From contig OY829328.1 of assembly GCA_963691655.1 (NCBI GenBank), positions 77,938,400-78,002,399 on the forward strand: a DNA stretch of 64,000 bases, given 5' to 3'. The position numbers and the translations under genes were made by a program. A model generated the notes under the pieces. That model searched no databases. It saw only the letters and a list, made by a program, of their open reading frames with translations, and was not told the DNA's origin. The first letter of the stretch is position 1. Each line of letters opens with the position of its first letter. Source of the stretch: Toxonevra muliebris. Lineage: Eukaryota; Arthropoda; Insecta; Diptera; Pallopteridae. Below are positions 24,301 to 32,359 of this stretch, piece after piece.

Positions 24301-27300
24301 TCCTAAGAGCGTTTAACTACAATATAAACTACTTAGATGAATAGATTTGAACAGTTTAAGTTATGGTTCGAAATTTGCACTGGCTTCATGATATTAATTC
24401 AGAAAGCGGATAAAGTTTTACTGGATATTAATATAAACAGATAATTTTATAGATCAAATTGATATTCTCCTCAAGCTTCTGCAAAGTTCTAAAGGGGTTT
24501 TTCAATAGGAACATAACAATTTTGTATTAAAATACAAACGCAGCCTTAATTTTTTTTTTTTTTTTTTGATCTGGCAATGTCAATACCTCGCTCAAGTTCA
24601 CACATTTTTATCATAGTGAAGTTCACGAACGAGCAACGTTTGAAAATTATTAAAAATTACTACCGAAATTCTGAGTCGGTGGTCGCTTATATCGTTTTTT
24701 TCGGTCGTAATAATCGCTTCAACAGACAGACTGTGCGTGCTATAGTGGATAAATTCGAGGCAACATATTCACTATTGAATGTCCATGTGCCAGTGGGACA
24801 ACGTACCGGTCGAAGTACTGAAAATATCGCAACCGTAAGTCCTTCAGTTCAAAATGAGCCAAATTAGTTGATTCCATACCGCGGTGTTTATAGGAATTGA
24901 GAACCGCTCAGTTCACATTGGAGCGAATTTTGTAATAATTTTGAAGTTAAGCTTCGTGATGTTGTTGTTGTAGCAACCACACATTAGGTTTCATTTGTTC
25001 AAAATTTGTTCAAATTGTTTTGTTATAGCTCCGTATGTTATTCTAGGTCCAGACCCAAGAACCGGGCCGCGTCGATTGGTTGTGTCTATAGTGAAAGTGT
25101 GATCCCTGTTATGTGGGCTATGGCCACAATCCAGGCATACGTTTTGCACATCCTTGACGATCCTGGAGAGATAAGAGTTTAGGAATCGGCTCCATCCGGT
25201 CCGCAATTGAACCAGCGTACTTTTGGTTTCTCGTGGCAGCATCTTTTCAGCTAACATAACAGGTGGCGGTCTGCCCCCCAGCTTTCATGACAGTTGGGTC
25301 TACGCCCTGAAGCGACCCCAGAAATCCTTGATCAAAGACTGTCAATTCAACTACGCACAAGTCTCGCGATCATTTGTAACGCCAAAACTTCTCTGATTGC
25401 GATCTGCAAAAGTTTGAAGAAAATCCTGAATTTCATCGAAAAATCATCTTCAGCGATGAAGCTTATTTTTTGGCTTAATGGCTTTGTCAATAAGCAAAAT
25501 ACCATATGCGTTATTGGATAGCAACAAATTTACACGTGTTTCAAGAGACTTTATTGCATCCACAAAAAGTAACCGAGTGGTGTGGATTTCATGCTGGAGA
25601 TTAACGTTCAAAGGAGCTGGCTATTCTGTCATGCTGGAAAACTATTTTTCAGTGATATTTCGTTCCTGCAAGATAGAGCCAAATTGGCAGGGAAAGTTCG
25701 GTAACCGTGTAATCTTTAGAAAAAGTCCGGTTATGCGATTTAACGTCGTATGATTTTTTTTTTGCTTAGCGATAATTCGTTGGTTTATCCCAACAAGTCA
25801 ACAACGTTAGAAGAGCTCACGAACAATATCGAACGCGAAATTCCTAACTTTCCGACCTATAGTATATGTGTGGAAGAGTGGTGGAAAATTGGCTTCAAAA
25901 AATCGATCGCTGCAAAATCGTGCTGGCGGTGGTCATATGAGCGATATCGCAACTGGAATAAATTTCAGCCTGATATCTCAATTATTCGGTGTTTTATTTA
26001 AATATAAAATTGTTAGGTCCCCATTGAAAAACTCTTTATAATTTAAATGCCATATTCCTCTTTCGCTTTCCCTTTTTACACAATTTTTGTTATAAGCCCA
26101 TGAGAGCATTTAAACAATATGCATCTAGTTCAAGGATCCCATTCAACTGTTCAATGCCATTACAGATATATCATAAAATGTGTGCACTTTAACACTTAAT
26201 GAAATATTGCATCCGAAGTAGCACATTAATAATGCATTATTACCTTAATTCTCTACGCGCGCTGACATCGCCAAAATCGCCTTTCTCATTGCCAATACGC
26301 TGATAGTAATATTTCGAATAATCATCCAGCCAAACTTCAGCCAAGCGTACAGAATTCTTTTTCAGCACATTAACACCTGAACGCCACTGTAAATAAAGGA
26401 ATTGAAAGAATGAAAAAAATGAGGGGAAAATTAGGGTTAAAAGTAGAAGACAAAAAAAAAAAAAAAGAAAAAAACATTAAGTAACAATAATAATAATGAG
26501 AGTAGCAAAATTGTAAAAGAAAATATAAGTAAAACACAAAAAACAATGTGGAAATACCCAACATCATGAGCTTGTGGGTACAAAACGTTCATATCCACGG
26601 TTACCTACCTAACGACATACCATCAACCAACCAACTTCTGAATGTGTGTTTTTCAAACAAATATATTTCATTGTGAAGTTGCTTTGTACATATACATACA
26701 ACAAAACAACAATAGAGACACTAATTACCTACTCCCAGACTACCACTTGCTGGCTGGTTGTTTGGCTGGCTGACTGTTTGGTGGCTTGCCGTTTTTTTTG
26801 TCAAAGTTATAACTACATAGTTGGAGTAGGTATGTACAATTTTTTGGTTCTGTCCTCTCGTCCTTTTAATTCTAAATCTAAAAATCTTGGCAAGGCACAC
26901 TCATAGTTCACATGTTGTGCTGGTTGCTGGTACTGTGTTTGTTGTGTTGTAACTGCTTTGTTGTTTTGTGAAACGAAGGTGCAAACCACAACAGCGATAA
27001 TTGCAGCAACATGAAGCTATGTGCCACAGTGTCCTGTGTACCTACTGTATTTTTGTGTCGCAAAAGTACTCGAGTTCAGGTAGGAATTTAAAGCAGGCAA
27101 GGCAGTAATGGCAGCCCTCCCCATTTTACATTTGGGCTCTTTGTTTATGAACAGAATTTGTATGTGTGTATGTATGTATGTATGTATGTGTGTGTGTTTG
27201 TACTTTAAACGAAAAGAGCTCCATTTGAAATTTAGTCCTTTTATATTTGAGAGTGTGTGTGTGTGCCTGCTATGTGATATATCCGCACGTGTACGAGTGT

Positions 27301-30300
27301 GTCTCTGTTTGCCTGTGTTTGCTCGTTTGTGTTCTCGCATGAGCGTTTATTTCTATGTATGTGAGTTTGTTCATCCTTTTTTTTTTCAAAGGGTTACAAA
27401 TGGTGCGTTAACACTTTCTCAACAAATATTGTCTGTTTATTGTTAGTGTGTGTTTATATGTGTGTTTGTGTGTACACATTTGTCCAATTGTATTGTTGTT
27501 TCCATAAATACCGGAAATGAAAATGGATTATATAGACATTTTGTTGTTGTTCAGGGTTGAGTTATAAATTTGACAGTATTATTTTCAAAAATAAATTAAA
27601 ATAATTGGATAATGTTACGACACTTTGAATAAGGTGACCATACGTGTTTGTTTTTCTGCAACTTTTTGCATAAATTTGAATTTTTTATTACTTTTCACAT
27701 GAAAGTTTTTTGTTGACTTCCAAGTATTTGCTTTCGAAGGCGATGGGTATCAAAAAAAAAAAAAAAAACTGAGTATATATAGAAATTTGATGGTACCTCA
27801 TGAAAGTGGTTTCGGTAGTGTGGCAGTCTCAATTTCAGCTACGGAAAGAATTAGCTTTCAAGAGTTTTACAAACTAATTTCACTTTCCTTCTTCCTTTTT
27901 TCAAGCAGCCACAGTGCATGCATTATCTGTAAAGTTTCTATAGACATCAGATTTCGGAAAACATGAAGCCGCTGTACAGAAACATTAACTACACAAGGTT
28001 TCTGTAGACTTCACCTTTTAGTAAGCATCTAAATATATGCCCAGCAGCTGTGCATACTAATTTAGCGATTATTATTGTCCGAGACGTAATTTTTTATTAT
28101 ACTGCTATAATTAACCCATTGTCCTATATGTAGGTCACTTTAGAATTGTTTGATTTTGATTAAATGAGAATATATTCAATTAAAATAAAAACTTTTTGAA
28201 GTGTACTAGATATAGGCCATTGGACATTTCAGGGTTCAACCGATATGATTTATAGAAATTACCCTTTCCATCTCATCTGCCTAGTCTTACACCTAGAGAA
28301 CATTATTCAGTAAGTCTTACACCTAGAGAACATTATTCAGTAAGGATGCTAAGTCAGTACTGTTCCTTTGGTACAAGTTACAGTTTTTTCTTCTTTTGGG
28401 ATTAAAACTGATTTTCTTCCACTGATAAATATCTCTTTCTGAAGGAACGGAAATATTTGATCTCCTCTCTCCCCCCCCCCCCCCCTTCTTCCCGCCCCTT
28501 CTCCTCCCACGTCTCACAACCTTTGGTCCCTATAATGACCCTAAGCAAAATCTAGGGCTTGTTTTTATCAAACAAACTCCTTCACATTTTGGATTTTTTT
28601 TGCCAGGTTTCTGTAGACTTCAGTTTTTAGAAAATATTAGAACCATTGAACAATAAATTATAGGTTTCTATAGACTTCAGCTTTTGGTAAACATCAAGAT
28701 CTCAGAGTAGCATGTAATTTTTAGAAACAAACTTTTCGTTTATTATTTGCTTCCAAACGAAAAGTGGGAAGCAGTTTGATTTCAATTAAGGAGGCACAGA
28801 ATTTAAAATGGGGAAAAGGGGCTTTGTAAATAAAACCACTATTTTTCCCCCGAAAAATATTTCAGACATTAAGATCATTGCTTCGATAGCTTTTTAAACG
28901 GTTAAAGCCCGACAAGGTCTCCTGGGACTTTCTCTATTAATATAGCATGAGATGCGTATAATTGTTTTTCTTTTTATCCAATATGTTTGGTATAGTGTTC
29001 ATAGAATCGTGCCGAAGCCACTTCTCAACATCGCATTTATAGAAGTCACGTAAGTTGAGACTCTTCGGTCGAACCGTATTGAAATATCGCTTCATTGAAA
29101 ATCTCATAGGTCCTTAGGGACCTTGTCGGTTATCTGGGGGTTAGGACATTTCGAAGAAACAAAAACAATTAATCCCACCCCTTCCACCTACCCTCGACAA
29201 TCTTTCAATCTGCTAGTGCTCCTAAGCAATATCTCAGTTTGATCTAAATCTAACTAGTTCGTTCAATTTTTCGTTACCCTCAATGTTCCTACTGTAAAAT
29301 AATAGCAAAGTTTCCATAGACTTCAGGTTTAACAGAAGATCAAGTAATTTAATAATAATTCAAGGTTTCTGTAGATTTCAGCTTGTACCAAAATATAAGA
29401 ACAGCGGTTGTTCATGCAATGTTGAGAGCAAAGTGCTTGTTTTGTTCATTTTTGTAAAGGGAAAATGAGATATTTATTCTCATAGAATAGAACAAGTAGC
29501 AGTATGAAAAAAAATAGGAAAAAGGGCGTTTTCCAAAAAGGAAAGTTTTGGGAATAAAACTTCTCGTCCCTGGATAAATATCTCAGTCAATATAATCATG
29601 GCTTTTGAATTAAAATACTTTCAAAAAGAGCAAAAAAGCCTAATCTCAACCTACCCACCTTCGTCCTGCAATTTTTAGATCTGCTAGTATCAAGGTTTGA
29701 TGTTTATCTAATTGAAAAATTCACTTTTTTAGTTACTTTCAATGTCGATTAATTGAAAGGTTTTTGCAAAACTTCAGCTTTCAGTAAACAACAAATTCTA
29801 TGCTCAACGATTGTTCAAAGTAATGCGAATATTTAATAAACATAACGTTTGTCCCGGTTTCTTTTTTGGAAAGGAAAAATAATTCATAAAATTTAAATCG
29901 CTCAATAGTCATATCCAGGGAGCGGAAAAGAGTGAAAATAAAATTTATAATCTATAGAATTCAATGATTTTACAAATATATGTATTTTCTTTATTTCTAT
30001 CTTTTTTGTTGTAGAAAAAAATTTTATTTTGTTTTTTTTTCCGCTCTTGGTTACCATATATCGAAAACAACCCGAATAGAATAAAACATTTAAACTTTCC
30101 AACTTACCTTATAAGGAGAACGCTTTCTGAATATATGTCCAACATGTGAACATGGAACAATTTCCAAAGTACCTCCGCACATCCATGATTTAAATGATAG
30201 TTCCAAATTTTCACCACCCCAAATATCAAAACCGGAATCGTAAGTACCCAATCGTTCAAAAAACTTACGATCGATGGAAAAAAGACCACCAGCCATGGTT

Positions 30301-30326
30301 GGAGAATAAACAGGCTCAGCGGAGTT
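6180..30326 (-). CDS. Pgant9: Polypeptide N-acetylgalactosaminyltransferase 9 (Pgant9), 3' part of the gene, 7 exons
   Basis: Coding exons on the minus strand, in order: 30326-30108, 26386-26244, 22055-21965, then the alternative pair 21811-21701 and 21371-21267, then 11144-11037 and 6341-6180 (stop TGA at 6182-6180). Each isoform reads about 277 residues without interruption. The family are Golgi type II membrane enzymes that transfer GalNAc from UDP-GalNAc to Ser/Thr and start mucin-type O-glycans. The visible part has WGGEN, the acceptor-binding Gal/GalNAc-T motif, and VGHIFR, whose His is a Mn2+ ligand in the family. A ricin-type lectin domain with alpha, beta and gamma repeats follows. 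The membrane anchor, stem and DxH part lie upstream of 30326 and were not found in the window. Assignment to Pgant9 rests on the two alpha-repeat exons and on recollection that Idgf6 is its neighbour in Drosophila; another Pgant is possible. Confidence 0.88.
6342..7865. other. Pgant intron sequence, nothing recognised
   Basis: Mixed-composition DNA inside the last Pgant intron. Short open frames (for example 7435-7683 on the plus strand) have no recognisable domain. It may contain old transposon sequence, but I could not name any. Confidence 0.4.
7870..8445. repeat. Degenerate AAAATTCAGACCAAAA repeat
   Basis: Short units around AAAATTCAGACCAAAA recur with heavy variation. Read on the other strand this is TTTTGGTCTGAATTTT, the same motif that fills 48900-51180 and 54060-56350, so this array is in the opposite orientation to those two. 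Confidence 0.75.
8850..9070 (-). mobile_element. Non-LTR retrotransposon fossil (R1/LOA-like C-terminal zinc region)
   Basis: The minus strand reads [20 protein letters not shown], then [20 protein letters not shown], and after a frameshift [14 protein letters not shown]. This matches the C-terminal Cys-rich end of many insect non-LTR reverse transcriptases (GHCPxGxHAxRLGxPxNDFCRSC..EEEETxxHLLCxCPAL). The second Cys is Arg and the frame is broken, so it is an old fragment. Confidence 0.6.
10136..10518. mobile_element. Foldback/MITE-like element, family M1, copy 1
   Basis: The left end reads GCGAGGAAAAGCGGGCTAAA and the right end, reverse-complemented, GCGAGGAAAAGTGGTATAAC. The interior holds five tandem copies of a unit of about 27 bp containing TCTGAACATATTTCGTTTCA. 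Three other copies are at 11645-12092, 16390-16584 and 16630-16937. No coding sequence, so non-autonomous. Confidence 0.75.
11037..11144 (-). CDS. Pgant9: Pgant9 exon: beta-repeat of the lectin domain
   Basis: 108 bp (36 codons), phase 0 on both sides. It begins [15 protein letters not shown], contains the CLD motif ([14 protein letters not shown]), and ends HGSKGNQ at CAG|GTAAGT. The leading YW completes QxW of the alpha repeat, and the trailing Q is completed by FW of the last exon. The intron upstream is about 10.1 kb. Its acceptor (AACCAAACAAATAG) is preceded by an A/C-rich tract and lacks a proper pyrimidine tract. Confidence 0.93.
11645..12092. mobile_element. Foldback/MITE-like element, family M1, copy 2 (inverted)
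   Basis: It starts GAGGCTGAGAGGAAAAGTGG and ends in the reverse complement of CAGGCCGAGAGGAAAAACGG. Relative to copy 1 it lies in the opposite orientation. Internally, about 129 bp (11709-11837) is duplicated almost exactly at 11876-12004, a recent local expansion. Confidence 0.75.
12093..13132. other. Intron sequence, nothing recognised
   Basis: Mixed-composition DNA in the 10.1 kb Pgant intron. Overlapping short open frames on both strands at 12052-12373 show no domain. No RNA gene or transposon end was identified. Confidence 0.35.
13133..13318 (+). mobile_element. tRNA-derived SINE, family S1, monomer
   Basis: The head at 13137-13207 resembles a tRNA, with a box A (TGGTCTAGTGG, 13145-13155) and a box B (GAGTTCGATTC, 13187-13197), the internal RNA polymerase III promoter. 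A pyrimidine-rich linker and a body (ATCTTATAGGTCACAGTGC) follow, ending in an (ATA)n tail. A second copy in the opposite orientation lies at 48436-48637. No clear target duplication is seen here. The tRNA part most resembles tRNA-Asp. Confidence 0.85.
13630..14180. repeat. 93-bp minisatellite
   Basis: About six units of 91-96 bp are marked by GTGGGGTGAGGGGTTTATCT near 13642, 13733, 13826, 13917, 14013 and 14106. Each contains a potential hairpin (GGTGAGG ... CCTCACC) and the word ACCTACTAGTGGTTTC. It lies in a Pgant intron. Confidence 0.8.
14440..15080 (-). mobile_element. 5'-truncated Jockey-like non-LTR retrotransposon
   Basis: The minus strand encodes the typical C-terminal tail: about 15000-14700 gives [24 protein letters not shown] and [18 protein letters not shown] text, and 14673-14482 gives [28 protein letters not shown] and [15 protein letters not shown]. 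The motif is C-x2-C-x8-H-x3-C followed by AxFLGLE, standard for this group. The element ends in a (CAA)n-type 3' tail near 14447. The reading frame is broken and the 5' part is missing. Confidence 0.75.
15090..16385. other. Intron sequence, T-rich; possible small inverted-repeat element at the end
   Basis: Mostly AT-rich unique sequence. Near 16252 GAGTTGATATTTT and near 16367 its reverse complement AAAATATCAACTC flank a CT-rich core, suggesting a MITE of about 130 bp. A second AAAATATCAACTC lies at 16968, on the far side of the inserted M1 copies. Confidence 0.4.
16390..16584. mobile_element. M1 element, copy 3 (left end missing)
   Basis: It contains the same GGTATAACAATTCTTTCAGA core, two copies of the CTCTGAACATATTTCGTTTC unit and the right end TTATACCACTTTTCCTCTCA. 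The left terminal repeat is absent. Confidence 0.7.
16630..16937. mobile_element. M1 element, copy 4 (both ends present)
   Basis: The left end is CAGGCTGAGAGGAAAAGCGG and the right end, reverse-complemented, GAGGCTGAGAGGAAAAGTGG. The interior is nearly identical to copy 3, so the two are either a recent tandem duplication or two insertions of one subfamily. Confidence 0.75.
16940..17985. other. Intron sequence, AT-rich
   Basis: Low-complexity AT-rich DNA with TATG/TACA microsatellite words near 17060 and 17220. The open frame at 17611-17844 is Lys/Gly-rich without a domain. Nothing is supported as a gene. Confidence 0.4.
17990..19900. repeat. GTTACTTTTGTATAAAAAGTG tandem array
   Basis: About 1.9 kb is built of units of 21-24 bp around GTTACTTTTGTATAAAAAGT, with variable A runs. 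On the minus strand the 21-nt register yields repeated KVTTFYT-type peptide in the open frames at 18385-18909 and 19024-19242. These are a by-product of the repeat and not genes. Confidence 0.85.
19901..21266. other. Rest of the 10.1 kb Pgant intron, 3' side of exon B
   Basis: AT-rich sequence apart from the short retrotransposon fossil. A (GGT)n-like stretch occurs near 21045-21080. No additional lectin-type exon is seen next to exon B. Confidence 0.4.
20190..20330 (+). mobile_element. Non-LTR retrotransposon fossil (C-terminal zinc motif)
   Basis: The plus strand reads [20 protein letters not shown], then [11 protein letters not shown]. The pattern C-x2-C-x10-H-x3-C with (N)DFCRxC matches the C-terminal Cys-His region of R1/LOA-like reverse transcriptases. 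Only this fragment is legible. Confidence 0.55.
21267..21371 (-). CDS. Pgant9: Pgant9 alternative exon B: acidic alpha-repeat of the lectin domain
   Basis: 105 bp (35 codons), phase 0 on both sides. The acceptor is CACAATTTCAG and the donor is CAG|GTACTT. It encodes [11 protein letters not shown], the loop [16 protein letters not shown], then C-H-G-Q-G-G-N-Q. The cysteine-to-cysteine spacing (20 residues) is identical to exon A, but the loop is acidic, net about -4. Either exon joins the same neighbours in frame, so this is a choice between two alpha repeats. Joining both would also keep the frame, so exclusion must be imposed by splicing control and not by the reading frame. The donor is weak and the acceptor tract is A-rich. 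Confidence 0.92.
21701..21811 (-). CDS. Pgant9: Pgant9 alternative exon A: basic alpha-repeat of the lectin domain
   Basis: 111 bp (37 codons), phase 0 on both sides. The acceptor is AAACTTTAG and the donor is CAG|GTTTGT. It encodes [10 protein letters not shown], the CLD motif at the lectin alpha repeat, the loop [16 protein letters not shown], then C-H-N-Q-G-G-N-Q; the QxW motif is completed by YW from the beta exon. The loop between the two cysteines carries R, K, K, K, K against D, D, E, net about +2. The exon lies 153 bp downstream of the linker exon and 329 bp upstream of exon B. The donor is non-consensus, as expected of a regulated exon. Confidence 0.92.
21965..22055 (-). CDS. Pgant9: Pgant9 exon: linker to the lectin domain
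   Basis: 91 bp, entering in phase 2 and leaving in phase 0. The acceptor is TCTTCCACAG and the donor is GAG|GTAAGT, a consensus donor. It encodes [20 protein letters not shown] and [10 protein letters not shown], the conserved LxCKxFxWYLxNIYPE linker between the catalytic and lectin domains. Its final GE completes GEI(R/A)N when joined to either alpha-repeat exon. Confidence 0.93.
22056..24129. other. Pgant intron, nothing recognised
   Basis: Unique-looking mixed sequence in the 4.2 kb intron between the linker exon and the catalytic exon. A GTTTCTGTAGATTTCAGCTT motif at about 24029 belongs to the degenerate repeat described at 27935-29830. Confidence 0.35.
24130..24245 (-). mobile_element. 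SINE S2, 3'-end fragment
   Basis: The order GTTAGGTTAGGTTA, CCATTGTGACA and TTCCGAATGGCGG reproduces the 3' part of the S2 element at 59752-60034 in the same orientation. The tRNA-derived head is missing. The CCTAACCTAAC-type tail is also typical of some fly non-LTR elements, so an origin from such an element is the alternative. Confidence 0.5.
24492..26036 (+). mobile_element. Degenerate mariner-type DNA transposon
   Basis: The terminal inverted repeats are AAGGGGTTTTTCAATAGGAA and, reverse-complemented at the right, AAGAGTTTTTCAATGGGGAC, continuing to about 38 bp. TA duplications lie at 24490-24491 and 26037-26038. The interior encodes mariner transposase fragments in several frames: [20 protein letters not shown] (24637 onward), [13 protein letters not shown] around 25430 with the first catalytic Asp, [20 protein letters not shown], and near the end [18 protein letters not shown]. 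Stops and frameshifts make it inactive. A non-LTR fragment splits it. Confidence 0.85.
24960..25290 (-). mobile_element. Jockey-like non-LTR fragment nested in the mariner copy
   Basis: The minus-strand frame 25257-24991 encodes [20 protein letters not shown], then [20 protein letters not shown], the same C-terminal tail as at 14440-15080; the last zinc-binding Cys is lost. It ends in a (CAA)n-type 3' tail at about 24961. Imperfect AGCTT(T)C(A/G)TGA words at 24950 and 25281 could be the target duplication. Confidence 0.7.
26040..27930. other. Pgant intron and flanks, microsatellite-rich
   Basis: Outside the catalytic exon (26386-26244) this holds simple repeats: CTGGCTGG-type repeats near 26750, a TATG/TGTG tract at 27155-27200 and TG-rich tracts to 27470. 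The overlapping open frames at 27017-27446 are translations of these tracts. Confidence 0.45.
26244..26386 (-). CDS. Pgant9: Pgant9 exon: end of catalytic domain
   Basis: 143 bp, phase 0 in and phase 2 out. The acceptor is TTATTTACAG and the donor is TTAAG|GTAATA. It encodes [20 protein letters not shown] and then [20 protein letters not shown], ending ARREL plus two bases that complete Arg with the next exon. The sequence is typical of the C-terminal half of the GalNAc-transferase catalytic domain (NxxRxAEVWxDxY...). Confidence 0.93.
27935..29830. repeat. Degenerate large tandem repeat (about 0.7 kb period) in the Pgant intron
   Basis: Pairs of a GTTTCTGTAGACTTCAGCTT motif followed by AAACATCAAAATCTATG-type sequence occur at 27937/27998, 28609/28662, 29311/29364 and 29760. 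Other shared words (AATCTTTCAATCTGCTAGTG and the related text near 29670; ATATTTCAG..AT.AAGATCATTGCTT) recur at similar spacing. The copies are strongly diverged. Confidence 0.5.
29918..30048. mobile_element. Hairpin MITE next to a Pgant donor site
   Basis: The left arm begins GGGAGCGGAAAAGAGTGAAA and includes AATAAAATTTATAATCTATAG. The right arm, reverse-complemented, begins GAGCGGAAAAAAAAACAAAA and includes AATAAAATTTTTTTCTAC. The arms face each other over about 50 bp. A related hairpin lies at 31846-32034. It sits 60 bp inside the intron from the 30108 donor. Confidence 0.5.
30108..30326 (-). CDS. Pgant9: Pgant9 exon: catalytic Gal/GalNAc-T motif
   Basis: 73 codons, phase 0 at both ends. 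It starts after a TTAATTACAG acceptor with [14 protein letters not shown], continues through [20 protein letters not shown] and the signature [12 protein letters not shown], then [16 protein letters not shown]. It ends at AAG|GTAAGT. In structures of the family the Trp and Glu of WGGEN line the active site and the His of VGH binds manganese. The residues after HIFR start the flexible catalytic loop. ATG codons inside this exon give shadow frames that are not starts. Confidence 0.95.
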
Positions 30327-30600
30327 CTGTAATTAAAAGAAAATAAATAAAATAAATAAAAAATGTGAAAATTGTTAAATTTTAAAATAATTAAATATTA
30401 CTTAGATAGAAAAAAAAAGAAAAGGAAATTAACAATAACAACAATTATGCCAACTAATTGTTAATTGTAATTGAGAAAATGTTTGGAAAAATTGAAAAAT
30501 AGAAAACATTAAGAAGAAAACAACAAAAAACTGCAAACAAAAATCATTTTCTTTCACAGTAAAATGTTGCAGAAAACCAGAGCAGTTGTCATGACAACTA

Positions 30601-32358
30601 CCCAGTAGGAAATTTAACGCCTATGCCCAACTAACATAAAAAAAAACACTTTAATCGTAGTGGAACTAATTCAGAAGTAATGAATTTATGAAGAATTGAT
30701 TCTGAAGCGAGTTTTAGTTGTCTATTCCAGGAAGTAGATCTTCTAACCACTTCTATCTTATTACCCAGAAATAATGTAAGAACAGATATGGCATTACTTC
30801 TTTGGTTTCACTCATTACTTTTAAGTAGGGACATAACACCTACGAAGAATTTTTTTAAAAATCGAAATCAGAGGTTCCATGTTTCATAAATCAAAAATAA
30901 TTAGTTTTTTATGAGCAAAAAAAAAAAATCATTTTTTGTTATAAAGAAATCTTTCAGGATTCTTATTTTTGAATTTGAAACGAAGATGGAAATTCATAAA
31001 AATTACAATTTTCAAATTTCTGAACATTAATGGTTAATTAAAAACGATAATATAATATCTAAGTCGATGTTCTTTATTAACCATAATCTTCTACTATTTA
31101 ATAGGGTCCATTAAATGCGTCATCGTATTTAATTTATTGTATTTAAACATCAGTTTCATTAAAAATTATTTATGAATATTTTCTTCGAATGAAACCTCCC
31201 CCCTCCTTCCTTCTTCTCCTTTATAAATCCATTGCCTTTGAACGGATTATAATGCAGCTTAATGATCAATTCATTGGTAAGTCATTATCTTTGAATCAAT
31301 TCTAGGAAAAGTTTTTCGTATTAAACAAACTAGAATATATTCTGGCATAGCTTTAGCATTACTACTTTGGGAACTCATTCCCTATGAAGTCATCCGACAA
31401 GAAATTCTCTTCAATGTATTACCTAAATAGGATTCAAAATAACTTTACCATAATTTTATTGGAAATTCATTGCCTTTTATGTATTTTAAAAGATATTCTC
31501 CTCAATGAATTACCTAGATTAAATTTTAAAACAGCTTTAGCACAACTTTCTTGGTATCTCATTACTTTTTAATGTTTTTTAAAAAAAAGTTATTCTTATT
31601 GCATTACCTGGAATGGGCTATGAGGTAACTGCAGCATCATTTCTTGGGTGCTGTATTACTTTTGAATGTTATCTAGAGAAGATCCTTCATTACATTATCC
31701 AGAATGAATTCTAAAGAAGCTTCAGCTTGACTTCTTTGGTAACTCATTACCTAGGAATGTGCTCTAGAATACATTTTTTTTTTCATTGCATTACCTAGAT
31801 TTAATTCTATGGTAGTTTTAAATTCGCTTTCTGGGCAATTCATTACCAAGGAGCGAAAAAAAAGGCAACATAAAATTTTAAATCTATAGTTAGCATTAAT
31901 TTTGAAATTTCAAATTTCTGATTTTCGTATTTTCGACTATGTTGCTAATGAGAAAGAAAAAAGATAATAATAAAAAAATATTTGAAAAATGAATGAATAC
32001 TATAGATTTTAAATTTTATTTTGCCTTTCTCCATGCCCTCCATTCATTACCTTTTAAGGTATTTTAAAACGAATTCTTTTTATTACCTTTTAAGGTATTT
32101 TAAGATATTTTAAAACGAATTCCTTTTATTACATTCTTCTAAACTTAATTCTAATGCAGTTTTAAGTAGCATGACTTCTTTTGTCAACTAATTACCTTTG
32201 AGTTTATTCTAGAAACAGTTGCTCTAATTGGAATCCCTAGAATGAAGCCTAAAGGTCAGCTTTGTCATTCCCTTTTTAATAAATCATTACGTTTGAGTAA
32301 ATTCTGAATCATACTTAGAAGTACGTATGTACTTACAATGACAAATTTCCCTACTGGG
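30601..32358. mobile_element. TIR-bounded element filled with a 95-bp degenerate repeat
   Basis: The left end is CCCAGTAGGAAATTT and the right end, reverse-complemented, CCCAGTAGGGAAATTT. Inside, a unit around ACTTCTTTGGTAACTCATTACCTTTGAATG (read in parts) recurs about every 95 bp, with examples near 30785, 31354, 31537, 31633, 31726, 31820, 32168 and 32262. No transposase and no clear target duplication were found. Confidence 0.55.
31846..32034. mobile_element. Hairpin MITE nested in the 30601-32358 element
   Basis: Arms 31861-31890 and 31998-32027 are inverted copies (AAATCTATAGT at the inner end, AAAGGCAAMATAAAATTT at the outer end). The word TAGTTAGCATT next to the left arm links it to the copies at 4845 and 35065. 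Confidence 0.55.
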
Positions 32359-32359
32359 C

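Noticed and set aside
30104..30289. 61-residue frame overlapping the Gal/GalNAc-T exon
   Set aside because: It is an out-of-phase shadow of the Pgant exon, which has the conserved WGGEN frame and splice sites.
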